Shown piece by piece: positions 1 to 6,864 of a stretch of DNA of 20,322 nt. The stretch is from NCBI GenBank assembly GCA_900546645.1, contig URDR01000055.1:1-20322 (forward strand), written 5' to 3'. Each line of letters begins with the position of its first letter. The stretch's first letter is position 1. The stretch is from an uncultured Bacteroides sp. (lineage in GTDB: Bacteria; Bacteroidota; Bacteroidia; Bacteroidales; Bacteroidaceae). Below the pieces are notes generated by a model, which saw only the letters and a program-made list of their open reading frames with translations, did no database searches and had not been told where the DNA came from. Position numbers and translations under genes: made by a program.

Positions 1-2
1 CC

Positions 3-71
3 ATTGAACTGCTCGGACACGGAAACCTGCCTCACCGGGTGCTGAAATGTCATCACCACGATAAGAAGTAA
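3..71 (+). CDS. C-terminal tail of an unidentified upstream gene (partial)
   Basis: An open frame enters from the left edge and runs 22 codons to a TAA at 69-71. The visible peptide ends in a basic, histidine-rich tail (LKCHHHDKK). Too little is present to name a family. No clear terminator hairpin follows it. The open frame could be a chance shadow, although its direction agrees with the next two genes. Confidence 0.4.
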   Translation: MELLGHGNLPHRVLKCHHHDKK

Positions 72-276
72 ACCGTCCTTTGGGCTAATCTATTTCAAAC
101 GGCTTATCTCAATAATACAAAACTCTGGCAGGTAGCAATGCATCCCACCGGATTACCTCCCCACGGCCTCACCATTTGGAAACGTATGTTAATCTGCAAG
201 CGAAAGCAGGGCTGAATAACAACAAATCACTATCTTTGTCACCATTGAACATAAAAATGTGAAATCAACAAACCCA
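72..276 (+). other. Intergenic leader before the DUF2723 gene
   Basis: About 200 bases with no supportable gene on either strand. The only recognisable signal is the -7 promoter box at 231-238. Confidence 0.5.
231..238 (+). promoter_or_regulatory. Bacteroidetes-type -7 promoter box (TATCTTTG)
   Basis: TATCTTTG matches the Bacteroidetes -7 consensus TAnnTTTG exactly. No convincing -33 TTG lies 19-21 bases upstream. The start of transcription would fall near base 245. That leaves only about 14 nt before the GTG at 259 and about 32 nt before the ATG at 277, which helps choose the ATG. Confidence 0.5.
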
Positions 277-3200
277 ATGAGAAACTACAACAAGATTAAC
301 AATCTGGTGGGATGGCTTGCCTTTACCATTGCAGCCGTGACATACTGCATGACCATCGAGCCGACTGCCAGCTTTTGGGATTGCCCGGAGTTTATCACCA
401 CAGGTTATAAACTGGAAGTGGGACACCCCCCCGGCGCACCTTTCTTTATGCTGACAGCTAACCTGTTCAGCCAGTTTGCCAGCGACCCGTCGCAAGTAGC
501 CATGATGGTAAACATCATGAGCGCACTGATGAGTGCAGCATGTATCCTTTTTCTGTTCTGGAGCATTACGCACCTGACCAAGAAACTGATTTGTCCGAAT
601 GACGATGACCTTACCACCGGACGCCTGATTACCATTATGGGATCGGGACTGGTAGGCGCACTGGCTTATACGTGGAGCGATACCTTCTGGTTCAGTGCCG
701 TAGAGGGAGAAGTATATGCTTACTCCAGCCTCTTCACCGCACTGGTGTTCTGGCTCATCCTGAAATGGGAGAACCGTGCCCACGAGCCGCATAGCGACCG
801 CTGGCTGATTCTCATCGCTTATCTCACCGGACTTTCCATCGGGGTACATCTGCTGAACTTGCTTTGTATTCCTGCCATCGTATTGGTTTATTACTACAAG
901 AAGAACCCGAATGCCAACCTGAAAGGAAGTCTTGTCGCCTTATTTGGCTCAATGATACTGATAGCTGCTGTATTATACGGCATCGTGCCGGGTATTGTGA
1001 AAGTGGGCGGATGGTTCGAACTGCTGTTTGTCAACAGCTTCGGCATGCCGTTTAACACCGGACTGATTATCTATATCGCTATTCTTGCCGCAAGTATTAT
1101 CTGGGGAGTTTACGAAAGCTATACCGTGCGCAGCCGCAAACGGATGAACTTCTCTTTCTTAGTAACGGTAGGATTGTTAGGTATTCCGTTCTACGGACAC
1201 GGATGGAGCAGTGTAATGATAGGTCTTATCGTATTGGGAATATTGGCAGCTTATCTCTTCGCCAATCTTAGCGAAAAATATCGCATCAGCGCACGTACCA
1301 TGAATACCAGCTTGCTGGCACTGATGATGATTGTGGTAGGTTATTCTTCGTATGCCGTGATTGTTATCCGCTCGTCGGCCAATACACCGATGGATCAAAA
1401 CTCGCCGGAAGACATCTTTACCTTGGGCGAATACTTGGGCCGTGAACAATACGGAACACGCCCGTTGTTCTATGGGCAAACTTTTGCCTCAAAACCAGCC
1501 TTGAAGCCTACAGAGGGAGGATGTGTATACGATGTAGTAGAAGGAGCTCCTGTTTACCAGCGTAAGGAAAAAGAATCGGCTGATGAAAAAGACAGCTACG
1601 AGGTGGTACGCAACAAGACTGAATACCGCTATGCACAGAACATGCTGTTCCCGCGTATGTGGAGTGACCTTCCCGGACATCCGCAGGCTTACGACAGCTG
1701 GCTGGGAGGTATCGAAGGACGGCAAGTTCCTTACGACCAGTGTGGCGAAATGATTATGGTGAAGATTCCTACCCAATGGGAAAACATCAAGTTCTTCTTC
1801 ATCTACCAGTTGAACTATATGTACTGGCGTTACTTCCTGTGGAACTTTGCCGGACGACAGAACGACATTCAAGGTCAGGGAGAAATAGAGCATGGTAACT
1901 GGATTACCGGTATTTCGTTTATCGACAATATACTGATAGGTGACCAGACTTTGCTTCCTTCTGAGTTGAAAAACAACAAAGGACACAATGTATATTATTG
2001 TCTCCCCTTAATTTTAGGACTCATCGGTCTGTTCTGGCAGGCTTATAAAGGCGAAAGGGGCATCCAGCAGTTCTGGATTGTATTCTTCCTGTTCTTCATG
2101 ACCGGACTTGCCATTGTGCTTTACTTGAATCAGGCTCCACAGCAAGTGCGTGAGCGTGACTATGCTTATGCCGGCTCATTCTATGCCTTTGCCATCTGGA
2201 TTGGACTGGGGGTAGCTGCCATATCCGAATATCTCCGCAATAAAATGGGAGAAAAACCGGCTGCTTTGCTTGCTTCCGTTGTCTGCCTGCTGGTTCCGGT
2301 ACAGATGGTAAGCCAGACTTGGGATGACCATGACCGCAGCGGACGCTATACCTGCCGTGACTTCGGACAGAACTACCTGAATTCGGTATCCGACAAAGGG
2401 AATCCGATTCTCTTTACCAATGGTGATAATGATACCTTCCCGTTATGGTATAATCAGGAAACCGAAGGAGCCCGTACCGATGTGCGTGTATGTAATCTGA
2501 GCTATCTGCAAACCGACTGGTACATCGACCAGATGCGCCGCCCGGCTTACGACTCTCCGTCTGTACCTATCAACTGGGAACGTATCGACTATGTTCAAGG
2601 TCATAATGAAGCAGTCTACATACGTCCGGAAGTAATGAAAAGCATTGAGACTTATTACAAGCAGAATCCGGAAGAAGCCAAAAAGGAATTTGGAGAGAAC
2701 CCTTATGAACTGAAGAATATTTTGCAGCACTGGGTTCGCAGCCCGAAAGACAGCGGCTTGCAGATGATTCCTACCGACAGTATTGTCATCAAGTTGGATA
2801 AGGAAGCAATCAAACGTTCCGGAATGCTTGCTCCTGATTCTATTCCTGAATATATGCATCTTTCCCTGAAAGGTAAGCGCATGCTCTACAAGAGCGAACT
2901 GATGATGCTTGAAATGCTTGCAAATACCAACTGGGAGCGCCCGATGTATATGGCTATTACCGTAGGTACTGATAATCACCTGAACCTGACAAACAACTTC
3001 CTGCAAGAAGGATTGGCTTACCGTATCACTCCATTTGACAACACCAAGTTAGGACGCCGCATTGATTCGGAAAAGATGTATGAAAACCTGATGACGAAGT
3101 TTAAGTTTGGCGGTATTGATAACCCGAATATCTACTTAGATGAAACAGTGCTCCGCATGTGTGATACCCATCGCCGTATGTTTGTCACACTGGCAAGCCA

Positions 3201-3600
3201 GCTCATCCGAGAAGGAAAGACTGATAAAGCATTGAAGGCTCTCGACTATTGTGAGAAAGTAATACCATCTACCACTGTTCCTCATGACTATATCATGAGC
3301 AGTTCGAAAGAGATGGCAGACAACTATATCAAACTGGGACAGCAGGAAAAAGCAGCATCGATCTTAAACCACATGGCGAATAACTCGGTAGAATACATCA
3401 CCTGGTATTTAAGTCTGGATGATGCACGTTTTGCCAGCTCGTATGAAAACTGCATGCGCCATTTCTACATTCTGGACGATGTGTGCAAAAGTCTGGCAAA
3501 TGTAAAAGAAGGAAAAGAACAGGAGTCGGCAGCATTTCATTACACTCAGAAATTCGAGGAACTTTATAAGTTGCTGGAAAATAGGGTAGGAAGAAAATAA
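277..3600 (+). CDS. DUF2723 multi-pass membrane protein (GT-C/PMT-like)
   Basis: A large inner-membrane protein of 1107 aa in the DUF2723 family, related to GT-C protein O-mannosyltransferase-like enzymes. The N-terminal 370 residues hold a series of hydrophobic segments. Just after the first is the motif TIEPTASFWDCPEF, whose acidic residues D35 and E38 occupy the loop where GT-C enzymes keep their catalytic carboxylate. More membrane segments lie around 571-680. A soluble part follows, with GDNDTFPLWYNQ near 712 and a TPR-like helical tail from about 955. The frame is open back to a GTG at 259, but ATG 277 gives the usual family N-terminus (short polar stretch, then INNLVGWL) and a better distance from the -7 box. 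A role in lipid-linked sugar transfer to protein or envelope glycan is inferred; donor and acceptor cannot be read from sequence. Confidence 0.88.
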   Translation: MRNYNKINNLVGWLAFTIAAVTYCMTIEPTASFWDCPEFITTGYKLEVGHPPGAPFFMLTANLFSQFASDPSQVAMMVNIMSALMSAACILFLFWSITHLTKKLICPNDDDLTTGRLITIMGSGLVGALAYTWSDTFWFSAVEGEVYAYSSLFTALVFWLILKWENRAHEPHSDRWLILIAYLTGLSIGVHLLNLLCIPAIVLVYYYKKNPNANLKGSLVALFGSMILIAAVLYGIVPGIVKVGGWFELLFVNSFGMPFNTGLIIYIAILAASIIWGVYESYTVRSRKRMNFSFLVTVGLLGIPFYGHGWSSVMIGLIVLGILAAYLFANLSEKYRISARTMNTSLLALMMIVVGYSSYAVIVIRSSANTPMDQNSPEDIFTLGEYLGREQYGTRPLFYGQTFASKPALKPTEGGCVYDVVEGAPVYQRKEKESADEKDSYEVVRNKTEYRYAQNMLFPRMWSDLPGHPQAYDSWLGGIEGRQVPYDQCGEMIMVKIPTQWENIKFFFIYQLNYMYWRYFLWNFAGRQNDIQGQGEIEHGNWITGISFIDNILIGDQTLLPSELKNNKGHNVYYCLPLILGLIGLFWQAYKGERGIQQFWIVFFLFFMTGLAIVLYLNQAPQQVRERDYAYAGSFYAFAIWIGLGVAAISEYLRNKMGEKPAALLASVVCLLVPVQMVSQTWDDHDRSGRYTCRDFGQNYLNSVSDKGNPILFTNGDNDTFPLWYNQETEGARTDVRVCNLSYLQTDWYIDQMRRPAYDSPSVPINWERIDYVQGHNEAVYIRPEVMKSIETYYKQNPEEAKKEFGENPYELKNILQHWVRSPKDSGLQMIPTDSIVIKLDKEAIKRSGMLAPDSIPEYMHLSLKGKRMLYKSELMMLEMLANTNWERPMYMAITVGTDNHLNLTNNFLQEGLAYRITPFDNTKLGRRIDSEKMYENLMTKFKFGGIDNPNIYLDETVLRMCDTHRRMFVTLASQLIREGKTDKALKALDYCEKVIPSTTVPHDYIMSSSKEMADNYIKLGQQEKAASILNHMANNSVEYITWYLSLDDARFASSYENCMRHFYILDDVCKSLANVKEGKEQESAAFHYTQKFEELYKLLENRVGRK

Positions 3601-3626
3601 GCTGACCGGAAAACAATAAAGTAGAT

Positions 3627-3696
3627 TAGGCATTAGATACTATGCATAGGGTCACCATTCAAATGGAAAACCTAATCAAATAGTATCTGATGCCTA
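3627..3696. repeat. Nested inverted repeat between DUF2723 and deacetylase genes
   Basis: Outer arms of 17 nt at 3627-3643 and 3680-3696 pair with a single substitution (T in the left arm, C expected), which is a wobble in one strand's RNA. Inside the 36-nt loop are TAGG 3647-3650 with CCTA 3671-3674, and CCATT 3655-3659 with AATGG 3662-3666. The whole can therefore fold as one long interrupted hairpin. It is not followed by a clear T run, so it is not a classic terminator. It may stabilise or separate the two transcripts. Confidence 0.75.
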
Positions 3697-3723
3697 TCGT
3701 TTATATAAAAACCTAATAAATAA

Positions 3724-4335
3724 ATGCTAATAGAACAACCACCCCAATTACTTCGCCTTCTTTACCCTCGTGCCTATTGGCGAATGAACAAAAAAGAAAA
3801 GGCGGTATATCTTACATTTGATGATGGTCCTATTCCTCGCGTGACTCCTTGGGTCCTTGATTTATTAGACCATTACGGCATAAAAGCTACTTTTTTTATG
3901 GTAGGCGATAATGTGCGTAAACACCCGGAAGAGTTCCGGATGGTAGTGGAGCGCGGTCACCGCATCGGAAATCATACGTTTAACCACATCCGTGGGTTTG
4001 AACATAGCAGTGAAAGCTATCTTGCCAATACAGAAAAAGCAAACGAGTACCTGCATACAGATTTATTCCGTCCTCCGCATGGACACATGGGATGGGGACA
4101 ATACCACACCTTACGGAAAAAATACCGCATCGTCATGTGGGACTTGGTTACACGTGATTACAGTAAACGGCTGGACGGGAAACAGGTTCTTGCCAAAGTA
4201 AAGAAATATGTGAGAAACGGATCTATCATTACGTTTCATGACTCGCTGAAATCGGAAGAAAACATCAAATTTGCACTTCCACGGGCAATAGAGTGGCTGA
4301 AAGAACAAGGTTATGAGTTTAAAGTTTTCGACTGA
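3724..4335 (+). CDS. NodB-type polysaccharide deacetylase (CE4 family)
   Basis: A 203-aa metal-dependent deacetylase that would remove N- or O-acetyl groups from a polysaccharide or peptidoglycan-like substrate. All five NodB motifs are visible: TFDDGP with the base and metal-binding Asp pair D33/D34; H84 and H88 in HTFNH (the HxxxH metal site); RPPHG at 116-120; WDLVTRDY at 139-146; and ITFHDS with H172. There is no signal peptide or membrane segment, so a cytoplasmic location is suggested, unlike many secreted CE4 enzymes. It lies 123 nt after the DUF2723 gene in the same direction, with an inverted repeat between, so co-transcription is possible but not certain. ATG 3724 is preferred over an internal Met at residue 21, because residues 1-20 (EQPPQLLRLLYPRAYW) look like the conserved family lead-in. 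The substrate is unknown. Confidence 0.9.
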   Translation: MLIEQPPQLLRLLYPRAYWRMNKKEKAVYLTFDDGPIPRVTPWVLDLLDHYGIKATFFMVGDNVRKHPEEFRMVVERGHRIGNHTFNHIRGFEHSSESYLANTEKANEYLHTDLFRPPHGHMGWGQYHTLRKKYRIVMWDLVTRDYSKRLDGKQVLAKVKKYVRNGSIITFHDSLKSEENIKFALPRAIEWLKEQGYEFKVFD

Positions 4336-4348
4336 AACCTATGGGCAT

Positions 4349-4373
4349 AAAAAAAGGAGTACCGCTGTACTCC
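4349..4373 (-). terminator. Rho-independent terminator of the candidate sRNA
   Basis: GGAGTAC (4356-4362) pairs perfectly with GTACTCC (4367-4373) around a 4-nt loop. On the minus strand the stem is followed by seven T (4355-4349). Read on the plus strand the stem follows the deacetylase stop by 20 nt but has only a poor T run, so it would be a weak terminator in that direction. Confidence 0.75.
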
Positions 4374-4412
4374 AACCTTTGTTAACCTTAAATCTAATAC
4401 TATGAAAAACAC
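4349..4412 (-). ncRNA. Candidate small RNA, about 64 nt, minus strand
   Basis: The minus strand has a complete minimal transcription unit: a -33/-7 promoter ending at 4417, an expected start near 4412-4410, about 37 nt of mostly single-stranded AU-rich RNA, then a terminator hairpin and a T7 run ending at 4349. The 5' end contains UUUUUCAUAGU, able to pair with start codons of AUGAAAAA type. A self-complementary GUUAAC lies in the middle. I have the impression that this sequence recurs in Bacteroides genomes and that multi-copy sRNA families are reported there, but I cannot confirm that this belongs to one. It is not antisense to an annotated coding region and ends 14 nt from the stop of the convergent deacetylase gene. 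Confidence 0.62.
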
Positions 4413-4416
4413 AGTA

Positions 4417-4446
4417 CAAAGGTACGGACTTTTTCGGATTCTGCAA
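4417..4446 (-). promoter_or_regulatory. Bacteroidetes -33/-7 promoter for the candidate sRNA
   Basis: Reading the minus strand, TTG (4446-4444), a 19-nt spacer and TACCTTTG (4424-4417) fit the Bacteroidetes consensus TTG, N19-21, TAnnTTTG. This is the best complete promoter in the window. The box ACAAAGGT (4416-4423) also forms an exact 8-bp inverted repeat with ACCTTTGT at 4375-4382, inside the transcript. Confidence 0.7.
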
Positions 4447-4460
4447 GAATTCGGGCTTAA

Positions 4461-4505
4461 AACAGATGTTTTATAACATGAATTAAGAAGTCGACCCCAT
4501 CTGTT
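4461..4505. repeat. Inverted repeat upstream of the sRNA promoter
   Basis: AACAGATG (4461-4468) and CATCTGTT (4498-4505) are exact reverse complements, 29 nt apart. They lie just upstream of the -33 element of the candidate sRNA, where an operator could sit. They could equally be chance or a remnant terminator. Confidence 0.45.
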
Positions 4506-4669
4506 AAAGGTTATTTGCAAAAAAAAACATCTCAAACGATAAAAACTAATATTTTAACTTATGAGCCTAAATTTAAAAAGTTGAAACCATTAGTTCTCAT
4601 GGAAGCAACTCTTAAATAGCCCTAAGATTTTTTTTATATATTTCAGTAGGATTTTTTAAATATTATATT

Positions 4670-4677
4670 TAATTTTG
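4670..4677 (+). promoter_or_regulatory. Possible -7 box for the fucosidase-SusCD operon (TAATTTTG)
   Basis: TAATTTTG fits TAnnTTTG, and it is the only exact plus-strand match found between the sRNA and the fucosidase start. No TTG lies at the -33 position (the region reads TTTCAG). If used, the mRNA leader would be about 230 nt, long for this group and large enough for RNA-level control. Confidence 0.35.
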
Positions 4678-4820
4678 CGGGCAAACTTAAAATAATAAAT
4701 AACGCAGTTGGTCTTATACAAAGTTTTATAATTCCTAAAAAGGAAAATACCTATAAGCAAAAAGAGCAAAATATACTTTTATCCCAGAAGTAAATGCTCA
4801 GCAGATTATATAACAAAAAA

Positions 4821-4845
4821 GAATTAAAGGAATTCCTTATAATTC
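4821..4845. repeat. Extended palindrome in the operon leader
   Basis: AAGGAATTCCTT (4827-4838) is a perfect 12-bp palindrome. It is flanked by GAATT (4821-4825) and AATTC (4841-4845), which are also reverse complements, offset by one base. It lies about 70 nt before the fucosidase start codon and could be an operator or an mRNA hairpin. Confidence 0.5.
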
Positions 4846-4912
4846 AAATAATTAACAAAGCCTAAATACTACTGAAATTATTTTATAATCTATAATCTTA
4901 AGCTATAATTAT

Positions 4913-6787
4913 ATGAAGAAGCTTCTTTTTTCTGCCCTTCTGCTTGCATCCTGCATGAATCTTTCAGCACAAGAGTTTTATGAAAAGCACATAAAATTCC
5001 CTGAAAATGCTACAGCAGAACAAAAGCTAGATTTGGCCTCACGTTTAGTACCCACAGCCCAGCAGTTAGAATGGCAACGCATGGAGTTGACAGCATTCCT
5101 CCACTTTGGTATAAATACATTTACTGGTAATGAATGGGGAAGTGGAAAAGAAGACCCTCAGCTTTTTAATCCGACAGCATTAGATTGCGACCAATGGGTG
5201 CGCAACCTAAAGGACGCAGGATTTAAAATGGCTATCATCACAGCAAAACACCATGATGGATTCTGTCTTTGGCCAACTGCTACGACCAAGCACTCTGTTG
5301 CTTCTTCACCTTGGAAAAATGGAAAAGGAGATGTAGTGCGCGAATTACGAGATGCCTGTAAGAAATATGGTATCAAATTTGGCGTATATTTGTCTCCATG
5401 GGATCGAAATGCAGCTTGCTATGGCAATTCTCCAGAGTACAACAAGTTCTTTATCAAGCAGCTGACCGAACTACTGACTAACTATGGAGAAGTACATGAA
5501 GTATGGTTTGATGGGGCTTGTGCAGAAGGTCCTAACGGTAGAAAGCAAGAATACGATTGGGAAGCAATTGAGAAAACGATTCGCACCTTACAACCTAAAG
5601 CCGTAACTGCTATTATGGGTGATGATGTACGCTGGGTGGGCAATGAAAAAGGTATTGGCCGCAAAACAGAATGGAGTGCAACCGTACTCACTCCCGGAAT
5701 CTATACTCGCTCTACAGCACAGAATCAAGAGCTGAACATCGGTGAGCTTTCCAAGAATATCGGTGGCCGTGAAATGGTGATACGCGCCAAAGAAATGTTT
5801 TGGTATCCTTCGGAAGTAGATGTATCCATCCGTCCGGGATGGTTTTATCATGCCAGCCAGGACAATCAAGTGAAATCACTGGCTCATTTGGCTGACATCT
5901 ATTTCAAGTCAGTAGGTTACAACTCTGTACTGCTTCTAAATATACCACCTGATACCCGTGGCTTGTTGCATGAAAATGACTGCTTACGCTTGAAGCAGTT
6001 ACGCACCTATCTAGACACAACATTCAGCAACAATTACCTGCATAAAGGAGATAACAAATGGCAAACTCATCCAAAGAATACCCATATTTATAATGTAAAG
6101 AAAAATGCGCTAGTAAATACACTGATGATTCAGGAAGACATCACGAAAGGACAGCGTGTAGAAGATTTTCTTGTAGAAGGTATGATAGATAGTCAATGGC
6201 AAGTATTGGCAGAAGGTACTACTATCGGATTCAAACGCTTAGTGCGCTTTGCGCCCTGCAAGCCAAGTAAGATTCGTATTACCATCCGCTCCAGCCGAGG
6301 CGTAGCCCATATACTGAAAGCCGGAATTTACTATGCCCAACCGCTACAAGACGATAATACCAATATTAAACTAGGAGATGTGGATGTTACCAGTTGGAAA
6401 GTGGTAGGCAATATGGAAGCCCATGCTGCATTCGACAACGATATACAAACCGTATGGCGTACAGCAGGTCTACAGCCGCTTACTGTTGATTTGAGTAAGA
6501 TTTCTGAGATTACCGGATTTAGCTACACTCCATCGCCCGATGACAACCTAACAGGCACCATTTACAAATATAAGTTTGAAGTGAGTTTGGATGGTAAACA
6601 ATGGCAAGAATGTGAAACTTCTGGTGAATTCAGTAATATCATGCACAACCCTGTGCCATTCTTCGTTAAGTTTCCCCAAAGCTACAAAGCTCGTTATTTC
6701 CGTCTAACTCCACTGGCTGAAATCAATGCGAAGCAAGCAACCTCCATTGCTGAAATAGGCATCTTTGCCTCAACCACAGAAAAATGA
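4913..6787 (+). CDS. GH29 alpha-L-fucosidase with C-terminal F5/8-type domain
   Basis: A 624-aa exported fucosidase. Residues 1-20 form a signal peptide, with a likely cut after SAQ; LASC at 11-14 also resembles a lipobox, so a lipoprotein cannot be excluded. The catalytic domain spans about 45-370 and carries LHFG (H64), KHHDGFCLW (112-120) and VWFDGA with D200 as nucleophile. E245 in WVGNE is a plausible acid/base: it lies 45 residues after D200, the same spacing I recall for the alpha-1,3/1,4-fucosidase AfcB of Bifidobacterium (D172/E217). The block DVSIRPGWFYH also favours the GH29-B subgroup, which acts on branched Lewis-type fucose. A discoidin-like (F5/8 C) domain follows at about 480-620. 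It is the first gene of an operon with SusC, 77 nt downstream. Family is sure; linkage specificity is inferred. Confidence 0.95.
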   Translation: MKKLLFSALLLASCMNLSAQEFYEKHIKFPENATAEQKLDLASRLVPTAQQLEWQRMELTAFLHFGINTFTGNEWGSGKEDPQLFNPTALDCDQWVRNLKDAGFKMAIITAKHHDGFCLWPTATTKHSVASSPWKNGKGDVVRELRDACKKYGIKFGVYLSPWDRNAACYGNSPEYNKFFIKQLTELLTNYGEVHEVWFDGACAEGPNGRKQEYDWEAIEKTIRTLQPKAVTAIMGDDVRWVGNEKGIGRKTEWSATVLTPGIYTRSTAQNQELNIGELSKNIGGREMVIRAKEMFWYPSEVDVSIRPGWFYHASQDNQVKSLAHLADIYFKSVGYNSVLLLNIPPDTRGLLHENDCLRLKQLRTYLDTTFSNNYLHKGDNKWQTHPKNTHIYNVKKNALVNTLMIQEDITKGQRVEDFLVEGMIDSQWQVLAEGTTIGFKRLVRFAPCKPSKIRITIRSSRGVAHILKAGIYYAQPLQDDNTNIKLGDVDVTSWKVVGNMEAHAAFDNDIQTVWRTAGLQPLTVDLSKISEITGFSYTPSPDDNLTGTIYKYKFEVSLDGKQWQECETSGEFSNIMHNPVPFFVKFPQSYKARYFRLTPLAEINAKQATSIAEIGIFASTTEK

Positions 6788-6864
6788 TTTAACAAGTAGA
6801 TATATGAAATCTCTGTTTTAAGTTAATCTTTTAATCTCAATCATTCATTAATTTTTAAACAAAA

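Larger units (their letters stand above)
4336..4912. other. 577-base AT-rich intergenic region
   Basis: Separates the deacetylase gene from the utilization operon. Its left third holds a candidate minus-strand small RNA with promoter and terminator. The middle (4461-4505) has an inverted repeat. The right part is very AT-rich, with a possible -7 promoter box at 4670-4677, a short hairpin TTCCT/AGGAA at 4732-4745 and a palindrome at 4821-4845. No protein-coding gene is convincing. A 24-codon plus-strand frame at 4402-4476 is the antisense of the sRNA promoter and 5' end. Confidence 0.7.

Noticed and set aside
4402..4476. 24-codon plus-strand frame starting MKNTVQRYG
   Set aside because: It is exactly antisense to the candidate sRNA promoter and 5' end. 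It has no exact plus-strand -7 box (the nearest is AACCTTTG, with A in place of the first T). The minus-strand promoter and terminator explain the sequence better.
4545..4600. Possible pseudoknot (ACTAAT/ATTAGT interleaved with ATGAG/CTCAT)
   Set aside because: Pairs of 5-6 bp in very AT-rich DNA are expected by chance, and it is not clearly inside a transcript.
4946..4954. Lipobox-like LASC in the fucosidase signal peptide
   Set aside because: It gives a very short hydrophobic region. A normal signal-peptidase cut after SAQ is at least as likely, so I did not call it a lipoprotein.
6804..6821. Five-codon frame MKSLF between fucosidase and SusC
   Set aside because: Too short to support as a gene or leader peptide without further signal.
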